This document shows, piece after piece, positions 1-10,372 of a stretch of DNA of 64,000 bases (position 1 is the first letter of the stretch; the number at the start of each line of letters is the position of its first letter). Location of the stretch: positions 36,922,811 through 36,986,810 of the forward strand of contig NC_045128.1 of the NCBI RefSeq assembly GCF_007655135.1. Direction: 5' to 3'. The position numbers and the translations under genes were made by a program. The DNA comes from Punica granatum (taxonomy: Eukaryota; Streptophyta; Magnoliopsida; Myrtales; Lythraceae). The notes beneath the pieces are model-generated. The model saw only the letters and a list, made by a program, of their open reading frames with translations, was not told the DNA's origin and did no database searches.

Positions 1-267
1 AAATTTTCTCCATAACTTCCACTTCTTCTTGTGTTCATTCCACTTATTTTTTAGTTGGGTTTTATCGTAATCCTTATTTGCCGCTTTAATAAAGTTGGCA
101 ATCAGATTAGCCCACCCAATCTCATTAAAGTGGGAGGTACGGCGATTACCCACTTCCACCTCTACTATACATGCATCTATGAAAAATTTAGTGATATGAC
201 TATCCCATTGAGGTTTCCCTCTTGATCTTGATTCATTCGAAGGGAAGAGAGTTTTTTTGCTTGCCAT
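1..267 (-). CDS. Myb/SANT-like DNA-binding domain protein, N-terminal part (runs off left edge)
   Basis: The minus strand is open from an ATG at 267 down to base 1, giving 89 residues with no stop. The product begins MASKKTLFPSNESRSRGKPQ and has the spaced aromatic pattern of a Myb/SANT-like domain (Pfam Myb_DNA-bind_3): PQWDSH near residue 19, HFNEIGWANL near 46, then QLKNKWNEHKKKWKLW near 71-86. Plant proteins of this family are either transcription-factor-like or the DNA-binding partner of PIF/Harbinger transposases, so this may be a host gene or a transposon-derived one. The rest of the gene lies outside the window. I see no frame break in the visible part. Confidence 0.7.
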   Translation of the reverse strand, partial: MASKKTLFPSNESRSRGKPQWDSHITKFFIDACIVEVEVGNRRTSHFNEIGWANLIANFIKAANKDYDKTQLKNKWNEHKKKWKLWRKF

Positions 268-1989
268 CTAAATAACTGGACGAGTATAATTAGAAAAAAT
301 AATCTATACATATCCTAATCATATGAATAATTAAACGAGTATAATTGTTTGATTCATTTTGAAGGTCCAATATTGCTTTATGTTCGAACCTTCACTATTG
401 ATAATCATCACATACTAAAATTAGGTTCAACAGAAGTCACATACGATAACAATAAAATAAATAAATAAATAAATAAAAGGTGAAAATTTGAAGTCGATTT
501 TTGAAATGGACGAGGGACGCGACCATGATATATATAGATAAGATAAGCACATGGATTAAGAATTTTTATAAAGTACATACAGTGATATAACAATTAAAAA
601 AGGGTGGAGAGGGTGATTAAAAAATATAATAATATTCAGTACGTATTAGGAAAAGGCTGGGAAAGTGGAATCATGGTGAACCACCGCGATTGATAAAGAA
701 AAGCAGTCTCAAACATTGCTTATTAATAGTTGCTTTAGGGGAAACGACGTTTACGGGAGTCGAACGTGCTCCCAAACGAAGCCTAATCCCGATTAAAAAA
801 TGCGGTTTACGAGCTAATGAGAAATTGAGTCGATTTGTCACGCCGTAGGGGACCGCATGGAGAGTACACTCTTCACTACTCTCTCTCTCTCTCTTTCTCT
901 CTCTAATGGTGGCAGGCAGAGCAGACGGAGCTCAACTTTGCTGTGCAGCGGCGGGCCAATGATGGACAATACATACGTCGGCATACTGCATCGCTGCTTT
1001 AATCATGGCGGTGGGAGCATCCAGGTGATGGCGATCATAGGCCCCACCATCCTCCGGCCCTCCCGATTCCTTTCTCCGATTTCTTAATCCCCACCTCTCT
1101 GTACGGATCGCGTAACCCTAGGCGAAGCGTGGGGTTGAGACGAATAATCAATTTTAGCTGGAGCTATGATTTGCGTGGGCGCCATGTGAGTGGATTCAAG
1201 CAATCATTTTTCCCACCATTTCGATTATACCCCCCTGCTTCGGATGCTTTCTCCGGGTGAAAAGATCTCTTAAAGCTTTGCTTTTTGCACTCGTTGCGCT
1301 TTAATCTTGCGCCATTATGGTTCGAAATGGATTGGTTACTGTTCACTTTTGCAGCAATTCATAGGATTTTTAGCTGTCCTTCAACGTAGAGGAGATTCGG
1401 ATCATATCGAAGAATTGTCGGCATAATCATGCGATGCCGGACTGATTAGTAATCAAAGTCAGGCTTAGTTTATTAAAATAGTCTGATAAGCTCTTGCATT
1501 AGCATGTTGTTTGACCCTGGAGGCAAAGGAGTACTACTGGAAACTGTCCGAAGAGTTCGGATTTAGTATATAAACTTCATAAATCATGTCCGATTTGAAG
1601 AGGTCGAAGCGCATTGCGGTTAGAAAGCTAATCATTAGACTGTAAATCACGGATTTTTTTGGCTTTTTGAAGTTTTCTTGGATACATACTCATTGACTGC
1701 ACTTTGCAGCATTGTGAGCTAGATCCACGTAAATTTTGATCCAGTGAATGGTAACTATGAATAGATTTCGGTCCTATAAGGTTAATCATTGGGGGCAAAG
1801 TGAGAAGATTTTTAAAAGATTGTAAAGTGAGTCGATATCGAACAAAGTTCAGGACTTTATGGTGAATATTTTCTATGCTTTCGCAGGATTCTTCGCATAT
1901 ATAAGTAGCTGCTTGCAGGTGTAATATACATTCAAGGATTGTGTTTGGGGTCTGTGACAAGAAAACTGGGATCCATTGCAGACCAAAAC
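268..1989. other. intergenic and 5' leader region of the DUF1295 gene
   Basis: No convincing coding exon is seen. It contains an (AAAT)n run at about 454-478 and a pyrimidine (CT)n tract at 880-904. The CT tract is followed by a GC-richer stretch to about 1,120 that probably holds the promoter and transcription start of the gene starting at 1990. Short open frames here (for example 857-1087) show no family resemblance. A spliced 5' untranslated exon is possible. Confidence 0.5.
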
Positions 1990-3329
1990 ATGGGCAGCAA
2001 TCTCAAGAACTTTGTTGTAGCTCTCCTAGTCCCTCTGCCCTCCATAGTTTTCTACCTCTCGTTCCTCAAGCACTTTGAGCACATAGCAAATGCCGGTGGT
2101 GGTGCCGATGAAAGTTTTATTTCTTCTATATGGGCATGGTGCTTTCACCACCCGCTCTTGTTGGCTAATGTTCTGTTCTTCTTCAATGTCAATGTCCTCT
2201 TCTGGGTCATCGGTCATCTCCAAAACAGCCATTGGGTTGGTTCCCTTCTCTCTCAGCATTATCATATTACGTGTTTCTGTTGTCTGTATTTCTCCTTATT
2301 CAATTTTCGTAGACGTGCGGTTTTATAGACAATCTCCTAGTTACCCTCAAGTGGAATCCTAGTTCCATAAAATTTCCTGTATAGACATCTAAATGACCAT
2401 GGAAAATATCCTTAGAACTTTATGTTTGGTTAGAAGTATACTGTCTACTGATGCTCTGTTTGCTTTGTTTTGTTGTCAATGGGAGTGCAGATGATAGATT
2501 TGTACTGGACAGTGATTCCAGTCATGCTGGTTCACTACTACGCCACACACCCTTTGGCTCAGTACAATTTGTGGAGATCTAAGATTGTGATCCTGCTGAC
2601 ATGGGTTTGGGCTATGAGGCTGAACCATAACTATCTCCGGCGAGAAAAGTGGCATTGGGGTGCCAGAGAAGACTGGAGATTCACCGACATGCGAGCACAG
2701 TATGGCAGGCACTGGTGGTGGATCTCCTTCTTCGCTGTCTATGTCGCGCAACAGGTGCCTTTTCAAGCCCATAAAATTGTTTGTTTGTGGAGGGAAACTG
2801 ACTTTTGTTGATTGAAATCAGACATTGATTAGCACATGTTTATTTGCAGGTATTCTTGATAGGAGTGTGCCTTCCCCTGCATGTTGTCCACTCAGTGGAC
2901 AAGCCTCTAAATGTTTGGGACTTTGTAGCCATTCTAGTGGCGATTTCCGGCATTACTGTGGCTTACTTCGCGGATACACAGCTTCACGATTTCGTAACTC
3001 GAAATGAAAAGATGAAAGAACTAGGGAAGCCGGTGGTGCTCATCCTCGACGAGGCTTTGTGGCGTTACTCAAGGCACCCAAACTACTTCGGGGAGCTGCT
3101 GTGGTGGTGGGGACTAGTGATCTTTGCTTGGAACCTGGGACAGGGTTGGACTTTTGTTGGGTCACTGATCAACACCATGTGCCTGGCTTACGTGACTGGG
3201 CTTGTCGAACAGAGGATGTTAAAGCAGAGCCACAGAGCCGAAGCTTATAGGCTTTATCAGAAGACAACCTCGGTCTGGGTTCCTTGGTTCAAGGCATCAG
3301 ACGGGCTGGGAAAAGAGAAGACCACTTGA
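1990..3329 (+). CDS. DUF1295 / steroid 5-alpha-reductase-like membrane protein
   Basis: Three exons (1990-2235, 2491-2754, 2850-3329), all in phase 0, encode about 329 residues. Borders are GG|GTTGGT, gtgcag|ATG, CAG|GTGCCT and tttgcag|GTA. The protein is hydrophobic with several membrane spans. It carries the DUF1295 hallmarks: SHW and MIDLYWTVIPV in the N-terminal half, RLNHNYLRREKWHWGAREDWR in the middle, and the C-terminal reductase signature LWRYSRHPNYFGELLWWWG near residue 235-255. The family resembles ICMT and steroid reductases that use NADPH in the ER membrane, but its plant substrate is not known to me. I start at MGSNLKNF; an upstream in-frame ATG at 1939 would add 17 residues. A decayed copy of the same gene sits at 6069-6645. 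Confidence 0.88.
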
Positions 3330-4010
3330 TCCGGTATGGTTGGTTCTGTTTTCCCTATTCAGGAGTAGTTGCCCTTAATTCTTATGTGTCAGTTGCCTGG
3401 GTATCACGTTTTTCTGATGTATCGACGTGCCCCGATCTTGAGCTTGTTCATCTGTTTAAGTGGGTGGATTTGATTTGTATGTGGCTCTGATTAGATTTTC
3501 ATGTCAAATGTAGCACTTGCACTTCTGAACTTCTATTTGGAAATTGTAAAGGTTTACTTATGAATCATCTAATGTCTGGCACCATGCCATCTTCAATCTC
3601 TGCTGCTGCTGCTTCCTTATTCCACAGCGGTCTCCCTGAAACCTGCATGAATGAATCCTACGACTAGCAAATAAGGAAAGAGGCAGCACATTTTGTTTTC
3701 TAAAAGATTAAAGTCCTAAGTTGACATGACCTCCCATTGGACATGCTATCATATATTATATCTATTGATGAGATGGAGGTCGGGGAGTGTGATTACTGAT
3801 TGATAGTTTCGAGAGTGAGAATTATCTTTTCAGAGTTCCGGGAGCGAATGTTTACAGTAACCTAAAGTCGAGGAGTGTGACCGGTATCTTGAAGATGGAT
3901 TCCTTAATAACTTTTGGAAGATCCTCGCTTTTTTATTTTTTATTTTTTTTATAGGTAACTTGATTTTGAGTCTGTTCAAAGTCAACGGTTTCTTTGATAT
4001 TTTAGCTCTT
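3330..4010. other. 3' flank of DUF1295 gene; no gene seen
   Basis: The first roughly 130 bases resemble the sequence after the decayed copy (6505-6645), so this is shared 3' untranslated sequence. The rest up to the TIR remnant shows a short CTGCTGCTGCTG run near 3600 and no supported gene. Confidence 0.5.
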
Positions 4011-5893
4011 TCAAATACGCGTTCCGAAATTAGGCATCGGAGTGGAAGAACAGGGGGGCATCTGGTGAAGTTCATTGAAAAGTTTGGGGAGGATTCTGTG
4101 AAGCTCAGAAGATGGAGGACTGCTCCAACAAATTCTGCTAATTTGAGTGGATGGCACTTCAATCGGGAGTACACCGTACGTCCTCCTCCACACATTTCCA
4201 CTCCACGTCTCTCCCCGTTATCTTAGTTGGGTGTGGTTGGGGTACGGAGGTTCCTTAAAATGTGAATTTTACTGAGGTTTCGAAAATAAAAAATGTTATT
4301 TAGCAAGATAATTTGTTATTTAACAAGAGTATTGTTGTATTTAAAATAATAAATTTCTTACAAAATAACAATTGTTTTATTATTAGCAAGTATCTCGACA
4401 TTAAATAATAAGGTTTTTGGGTTAAATAATAAGTTTATTGTTATTTAATAAGTTTCTTATTTGCTTGATAATCTACGACACGGAGCAAGGAGGTTCCGTA
4501 GAAAAGTTTATCTCTGTTCCAAAAGGGCCCATCTCAATTTCGAACAGCCGCCTAACAGTTAGAATTACTCTCTACCATGTTACTAGTACTAGTCCCCGGT
4601 GTCCTAATTGGAATTCACGGAGGGAAATGCGGAAGAAAATGAGGTTAGATGCGTGCATCATTGAAATTTGGAAGCGAAGCGTGTCGTCATGCTAACCTTG
4701 AAACTAGTGATCCATTTCCCGAACGTTTCCTTTTAACCTGTTATAATTTTCTAGGATCGAACCTCAGCCCATCCAGGAGATCGTTAAAGAAGTGTCGAGG
4801 AGATTGAACCGTACGAGTTTGACCGTTGCCTACTACCCGGTTGGACTCGATGATCACACAGAGAGAATCGATCCATTAAGGCTTAGGATTAGATGAACTT
4901 GTCAAGGTTCGGGAAACCCTTCTGTCTGAGACTCTAGGAGATGATACTATAAGGCTGAGAAATTCCAATAGAGGATCCATCGGGATCGCTCAGAGGCCTT
5001 GCTTCAAGTAGGTTCTTCTGGTTATCGACGAGGTGGATGACTTAGACCATCTGAGAAAGTTAGCAGGAGCCAAAGGTGTTGGTTTGCCTCGGGCAGCAGG
5101 ACTATCATAATCACCCAAGACACGGATTTTCTCCAAGCTCACGGGGTTGAGCACTTGTACGACTTGAAGCGACTGAACAGCTTTTACTCTCGCCAGATTT
5201 TCTGCTGGAATGCAGTCAAAAAGCTCGATCGTCCACAGATGTCCAAGATCTCACATTGCGCGTACTTGAATTCACTGAAGGACTTCCCCAACACTCATCA
5301 TGATAGGCTCTTCTCTATATATAGTAAAAGCCCCGAAGAGTGGGAGGTCGTGACAGCGCTATTAATGGAGAAGGTTGGGATAAAATACTGAAGATCACCA
5401 TTGATGGGCTCAAGCAACTTTACAGAGCTATTTTCCTTGTTATTGCGTACTTTTTGAATGGCAAAGATAAAGAAACACGGTCATAGATGTTTTGGATGTT
5501 TCTGAATTGCTTTTCGGCGTTGGAGTCGAAGAACTTACAGTAAATCATTGATAAGTATTCAAGAAAACAAGGTGTGGGTGAGCGAGTTGCAAGGGACCCA
5601 TAGAGGAAAATCCTCCAGGCAAAATCTCGAATCAAAGTCTGGTTGACATGCATATTGAAGGACTTGGACGATGCAACTGATGAGCTTGAGGATAACATCA
5701 AGTCGGCTACTTGCTCTCTGTTTGATGAGATTTCCGAAGACAGTGACAGAAGAAGATGAGGATGATAGATGAGCTTGCCAGTGGGATCAGCTCTGTCGGA
5801 CGATCAGTGCTTGATGAAGGAGAGGAGGCTGTAGACGAGATCGCAGATGGTATCGAGTCATTGCTTGATGAAGCATTTTCCCGCTTTTCATGA
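4011..5893 (+). pseudogene. TIR-NB resistance gene copy 1, 5'-truncated and frame-broken
   Basis: Only the end of the TIR exon remains (about 4011-4170, matching the EIRNQSGRTEEHL to NLSGW part of the intact copy at 16668). It is followed by an intron whose 3' part is recognisably the same as in the intact copy (tgaaatttggaagcgaagcg). The NB exon opens after tttctag at about 4754. It can be followed through the kinase-2 region (VIDEVDDLDHL) and the GSRTIIITQDTDFL-like RNBS-B region to the acidic tail ending LLDEAFSRFS at 5893, but only by changing frame several times. The P-loop segment is deleted between about 4885 and 4895. The 3' flank stays similar to that of the intact copy to about 5990. 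It is not expected to make protein. Confidence 0.8.
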
Positions 5894-6068
5894 ACCTCGA
5901 AGCATGTGAAAAGATGTTCGTTGGTTTTCCAGCAGTACTAGGATAGGTCTTCTAATCACGATACCCAAGCATTTCAAAAGCTTGTGATATTTCTTAACAT
6001 GAGGGAAGATTAAAGACATTTGTTGAATAAGTGATATTTAAAATAAATAAATAAATAAAAAAGAAAGG

Positions 6069-6645
6069 GAATGTTCTGTTCAATGTCAATGTCCTCTTCT
6101 GGGTCATCAGCCATCGCGCCAGCCACTGGGTTGGTTCCCTTCTCTCTCAGCACAATACATATACATTATCCCTTGTTCGTTTCTTTTCTCTCCATCTGTC
6201 GAAAATTCCTCATGGAATTTGCTTCGTCCGTTCAATTTTCTGATAGATGAGCAGTCTTATAGACATTTTCCTACTCTCTTGTATTGAAATATCTAGTGAC
6301 AATGGAAATATCATTAGAACTTTATGTGTTTGCTTATAAGTATACTGTCTACTGATGCCATCTACTTGGGACAATGCTTGTCAAACGTAGGATGTTAATT
6401 CAGAGCCACAGAACCGAAGCTTATAGGCTCTACGAGAAGACAACCCTGGTGTGGGTTCCTTGGTTCAAGGCTCCAGAAGGGTCGGCAAAAGAGAAAACCG
6501 CTTGATGCGGTATACTTGGTTCTGTTTTCACAGTTCATAATTTCCCATAATTCTTATTTATGCAACAGTTGCCAGTTTATCGCCTACGTGTTCCCCGATG
6601 TGTCAATGTGCCCCGAGCTCAAGCTTGTTCCATCTGCTTAGATCT
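6069..6645 (+). pseudogene. decayed second copy of the DUF1295 gene
   Basis: 6069-6150 matches the end of exon 1 and start of intron 1 of the intact gene (tcaatgtcaatgtcctcttc). 6230-6360 matches intron 1, and 6375-6505 matches the last 130 coding bases of exon 3, ending KEKTA-stop at 6503-6505. The similarity then runs into the 3' untranslated region to about 6645. The start of exon 1, all of exon 2 and most of exon 3 are missing. Because intron sequence is retained, this is a DNA-level duplication and not a retrocopy. Confidence 0.85.
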
Positions 6646-6732
6646 TACTCCCTTCCCTTCCAACAAAAATGAGAGCAAGGCTGTGCACTTCCACTTCTTA
6701 AGCATAATTGCTTGTAAGCCAAACTCGCTCAC

Positions 6733-7094
6733 CAAATTTAAATACACAAAGTCTCTCCTCCGGTCAGATTGTGAGGAAGCACTAGAACCCCCCTGGAACA
6801 AAAATGACTAAGTCTCTCCTCACCGGTTTTGAAAATGCAGTTGCATCTCTCTTAGTCCTAAACTCCAAACAAATCAAATGCTTGAATATATACAGTTATA
6901 TTCAGCCTGATTGTAGTTTTAGAAATTGTCACCTATGTATTGAAAGCTCCTTACCTTTGATGATGAATTAAGATCCTCCGTGGGTGTTGCCGTAACTACA
7001 ATCTCACCAGATTCTCCAGGGCCTTCAACATCTCTGACATCCTCGGCCTGAGGTTGGGATGCAATTGAAGTACCGTATTCTTGAGATTCAGTAC
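6733..7094 (-). pseudogene. orphan two-exon gene fragment, family not recognised
   Basis: On the minus strand two blocks look like adjacent exons. Exon A is 7094-6955, with acceptor ttccacag and donor AAG|GTAAGG. Exon B is 6792-6733, with acceptor tttgttccag and donor TTG|GTGAGC. Exon A reads without stops for 46 codons (TESQEYGTSIASQPQAEDV..., ending DLNSSSK). Exon B continues in phase for 20 codons (GGSSASSQSDRRRDFVYLNL). The acid- and serine-rich sequence suggests a disordered part of a larger protein. No further exons are evident on either side: the decayed DUF1295 copy lies at lower coordinates and AT-rich repeats at higher ones. I think it is a stranded gene fragment, but a very small live gene cannot be excluded. 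Confidence 0.4.
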
Positions 7095-7562
7095 CTGTGG
7101 AAGGGCCAAAGGTCCTGATTTATGATTCCTTTTGGGTCATTTCTTTTAGCGAAAGACCCCTCACCTGTTGGTTTGAAATGGCAGTTTGGAGAAACAAAAT
7201 TTTTGAACTGCTATAAATGGATTTTTATGATAAAAAGTTTCTTCCAACGTCAAAGTATTTTGAAACCTGTTTTCCAGGAAAATACGGCGCTGTCTTAACT
7301 AGAGCTTGGCCTGTGAACAACAACCTGTTTTGATTACAAAATTTCGAGGGTTTTTGTGCTTCGGCAGCAAGATCTTGGACCAGCCCAACCAGGAGGGGAG
7401 ATCCAAGTTAGTGCAAGAGCTAACTCAGGGGACTCCTGTAGGGCTTCAACTCCTCTCCCTGGTCCTGTCTCCCAATTTCATCTTGGAACATTTGCCGATA
7501 TGTTTTGACTTGGTTGTCAATGGTTATGACCTGATTTGGTAGAAGTTGATTTGGGCTGGCCT
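7095..7562. other. no gene recognised
   Basis: This spacer is of mixed composition. A 78-codon open frame at 7306-7542 on the plus strand has no recognisable motif. It could be a transposon remnant, but I cannot name one. Confidence 0.3.
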
Positions 7563-8325
7563 GATTTGAGATCTATATTGCATATTAGTTTGTTAAGACA
7601 TTTACTATTGGACATTTTTATTTTTTTATTTGCGATAATAATTATTATTTAATTTTTATATTGCATATCAATTTTATTAAGACATTTAATAATGGATGTA
7701 TTTACTTATTTATAATAATTATTACTATTACTATTGTGATTTAAAACCATATTACATATTAATTTATTAAGACAATTACTATTCTATCCCTATTTATTAG
7801 GGTGAATACAACTTTATATATATTAATTAAGACATTTACTATTAACCATTTGAAGTGTTAATTTACGTACTAAAATATCGCCCGCCTCTACTCAAGATCC
7901 CAACATTACAATTCCATTGGAACATGAAAACGGATTCCTTCCCGATACCTTCCAAAGAAAATCCCGAATTGGATTGCCGACCCAAGGCTATGGAACTTGG
8001 ATGTGGGTTTTTTATGTCACGTCGAGATATGCAGAAGAAAAAACTGCAAAATTCGGAACAAGCTACCATGAGACAAAAGATCTTCAATATCACCATTTTT
8101 GTTGATATATTAATTTATTGTGATAATAATAATTATTTTGATTTTTGTATTGCATATTAATTTTATTAAGTCATTTACTATTGGATGTATTTCTTATTTA
8201 TAATAATAATTATTATTGTTATTCTGATTTAAAATCTATATTACATATTAATTTGTTAAGATAATTACTATTCTACCCCTATTTATTAGAGTAGATACAA
8301 CTATATATATATATATATATATATG
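7563..8325. repeat. pair of AT-rich direct repeats flanking a 275-bp segment
   Basis: About 7563-7830 and 8105-8300 share long stretches in the same order and orientation. Examples are tattgcatatta, ttattaagacatttactatt, tggatgtattt, tttataataattatta and attactattctacccctatt. The second copy ends in an (AT)n run at 8301-8324. Between them (7831-8104) lies a GC-richer segment with open frames on both strands and no recognised product. It may be an old element with related ends or a local duplication. Confidence 0.6.
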
Positions 8326-8655
8326 GATAGATGATAAAAGTTAAAGCAACTCTCAGGACAATAACACATAGGACATAGAAAGTTTATGGTTAAGTGAATT
8401 TTGAGGTTCCCATCAATCACTATATGTGGCCAATGATATGTTATTATCGTGCTAGATTACCCTCGAAATAACCAAAAAATTCGGCTGTGGAAATTTCAAA
8501 GTCTTTCATAACTATATATATAGACTTATATATACCATGCATATATAGAGTTTAAAACATAGAAAAACTCTCAATTTATGAATATACACTCTTCGGTAAC
8601 TTCACAAGAATAAAACAAAAAAAAAATCTTCTACCCTAAAATTATGGGAATCTCG

Positions 8656-8817
8656 AGAAAGAGGATAGTGCGCGTGCCTCGTCTAGTAATAAAGAGATTT
8701 TAGATTTGATTCTAGTAGTAAGACTATATGTGCCTCTTTGACTAGTTATATTACATTATATTATGATGTTTTATTTCATTGTAATAGGTCATGGGCCTTC
8801 TAATCGACAAAAAAAAA
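8656..8817 (+). mobile_element. possible old tRNA-derived SINE
   Basis: The region has a box-A-like start (gcctcgtctagtaataaag), a box-B-like motif about 35 bases later (gatttgattct) and a terminal A-run at about 8809-8818. Imperfect flanking repeats (atgggaatctcg at 8644-8655 and atgagtatctcc at 8818-8829, 9 of 12 matching) could be a worn target-site duplication. The evidence is much weaker than for the SINEs at 15618 and 20322. Confidence 0.3.
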
Positions 8818-9109
8818 ATGAGTATCTCCAATTGTTATGAAAGTTGGTCTGATGAGAAAAATAGCAAAATTTTAATCAAGGTATGATTAATAAGAAATGT
8901 ACTTTAATTAATTAGATAAATTATCGCAATTGAAAACGAAGATGGAAAATAACTTCCTCATAGACATAGATTAGTCAGGACTAAACTTAATGCTACCTCT
9001 ATACTCTTTCAATTATCAGTCCATCCTTTTAATATATATACACATAACAACTCTAGCCCGTCCTGATGCACTGCCTTTCATTTAGTTTTAATTAATTTCC
9101 TGCTATAGG

Positions 9110-10351
9110 ATGACAGAGCAGCAGCTCATCAAAGACATTGTGAAAGTAGTATCCGGGAAATTGAAACGGCCGAGTTTGAGGGCTGCCCACCACCCGGTTG
9201 GACTCCATTATCTCATTGAGAGGATCAATCCATTAGTGGGGATTGGAGAGGATGATGTGAGGATGATAGGGATTTATGGTGATAAGGAGGTTGGGAAGTC
9301 AACCCTTGCCAAGGCACTATTCAACCACCACAGCCATAAGTTTGAAGGATGCAGCTTCCTTGAACATGTGAAGGCAACTGCAGGATTATATGGACTTGTT
9401 AAGGTTCAAGAAACCCTTCTACGTGAGACTCTAGGGGATGCATATGATGATAGCATGAGGTTGGGCAATTCTTCGATAGGGGACAGCGTGATCGCTCGAA
9501 GGCTTCGTTTCAAGAAGGTTCTCGTGGTCATCGACGATGTCAATGCCTTGGAGCAGTTGAGGGAGTTAGCGGGAGGTAAAGATTGGTTTGGTTCAGGAAG
9601 CAGGATTATCATAACCACCCAAGACAGGGATTTGCTCCAACGATACAGGGACGTTGAAGCTGAACACATGTACGAGATGGAGAGACTGAATCTCTCTGAA
9701 TCTCGTCAGCTTCTTTGCTGGAACGCCTTCAAGAGCCCCGTTCCTCCGCAAACATTCGCCGCTCACGTAGAAGGCATGCTCGAAGTTATCGGAGAAGGCC
9801 ATCCCGGGAGACTTATCCGAACAGCCTCTAACCTGCGGGGTAAGAGTCCTGAAGAGTGGGACTCCACAATAGAGAAGTTATCTCAAGCAGAGGATGGATC
9901 AGAAGGGAGAGATAAACTGATACTTAATCACACAGTTGATGTGCTCAAGCAACTTCACAAAGCCATTTTCCTTGTTATTGCCTGCTTTAATGGCAGAGAT
10001 AAAGGAGAGGTCGTGGACATTTTTGGTCATGTTACCGAATCGAGTTTCAATCGTGCGATAAAAAAACTTACTAATCGATCTTTGATAAGCACTCGCAGAA
10101 ACAGGATCTGGGTGAATGACTCGCTTAGGGAACCTTCCAAGGAAATGATCCGTGCGGAATCTTGCACCCAATTCCAGTGGATGCGCAGATTAGATGACTT
10201 GGTCGAGGGCTCGCCAGATGAGGTTCTTCAATCTATCAAGGAGCAGGCACGCACTATGTGTGATGGGTTCTTTGGAGATAGTGACGATGGAGATAGTGAT
10301 GACGGAGATAGCGATGACGAAGAAGAAAACGAGGATAACAATGAACATTAG
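9110..10351 (+). CDS. NB-ARC protein, TIR-NB copy 2 lacking its TIR exon
   Basis: A single open frame of 413 residues corresponds to exon 2 of the intact TIR-NB gene at 16668. The acceptor site is still present (tgctatag at 9101-9108). The ATG at 9110 lies one base inside the old exon, so it became a start only by the loss of exon 1. NB-ARC motifs are P-loop GIYGDKEVGKSTLAK (middle altered, GKS kept), kinase-2 VLVVIDDVNAL, and RNBS-B GSGSRIIITTQD. GLPL is replaced by GHPGRLIR and MHD by VND. The C-terminus has no LRR but an acidic tail with three exact GDSDD units (10274-10318). No TIR exon is found in the 2.4 kb upstream. It may be a translated NB-only protein or a 5'-truncated pseudogene that happens to stay open. 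A copia element is inserted 21 bp after the stop. Confidence 0.7.
   Translation: MTEQQLIKDIVKVVSGKLKRPSLRAAHHPVGLHYLIERINPLVGIGEDDVRMIGIYGDKEVGKSTLAKALFNHHSHKFEGCSFLEHVKATAGLYGLVKVQETLLRETLGDAYDDSMRLGNSSIGDSVIARRLRFKKVLVVIDDVNALEQLRELAGGKDWFGSGSRIIITTQDRDLLQRYRDVEAEHMYEMERLNLSESRQLLCWNAFKSPVPPQTFAAHVEGMLEVIGEGHPGRLIRTASNLRGKSPEEWDSTIEKLSQAEDGSEGRDKLILNHTVDVLKQLHKAIFLVIACFNGRDKGEVVDIFGHVTESSFNRAIKKLTNRSLISTRRNRIWVNDSLREPSKEMIRAESCTQFQWMRRLDDLVEGSPDEVLQSIKEQARTMCDGFFGDSDDGDSDDGDSDDEEENEDNNEH
10274..10318 (+). repeat. 15-bp minisatellite encoding GDSDD x3
   Basis: Three tandem 15-bp units (ggagatagtgacgat and two close variants) lie at 10274-10288, 10289-10303 and 10304-10318. They are in frame in the acidic tail of the NB-ARC protein, so gain or loss of units would lengthen or shorten the tail without shifting the frame. 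Confidence 0.9.
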
Positions 10352-10372
10352 AATACCAGAAATTAATAGAGA

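Noticed and set aside
857..1087. 76-codon plus-strand open frame
   Set aside because: It starts with a CT-tract-encoded Ser/Leu run and has no recognised domain; it more likely lies in the leader of the DUF1295 gene.
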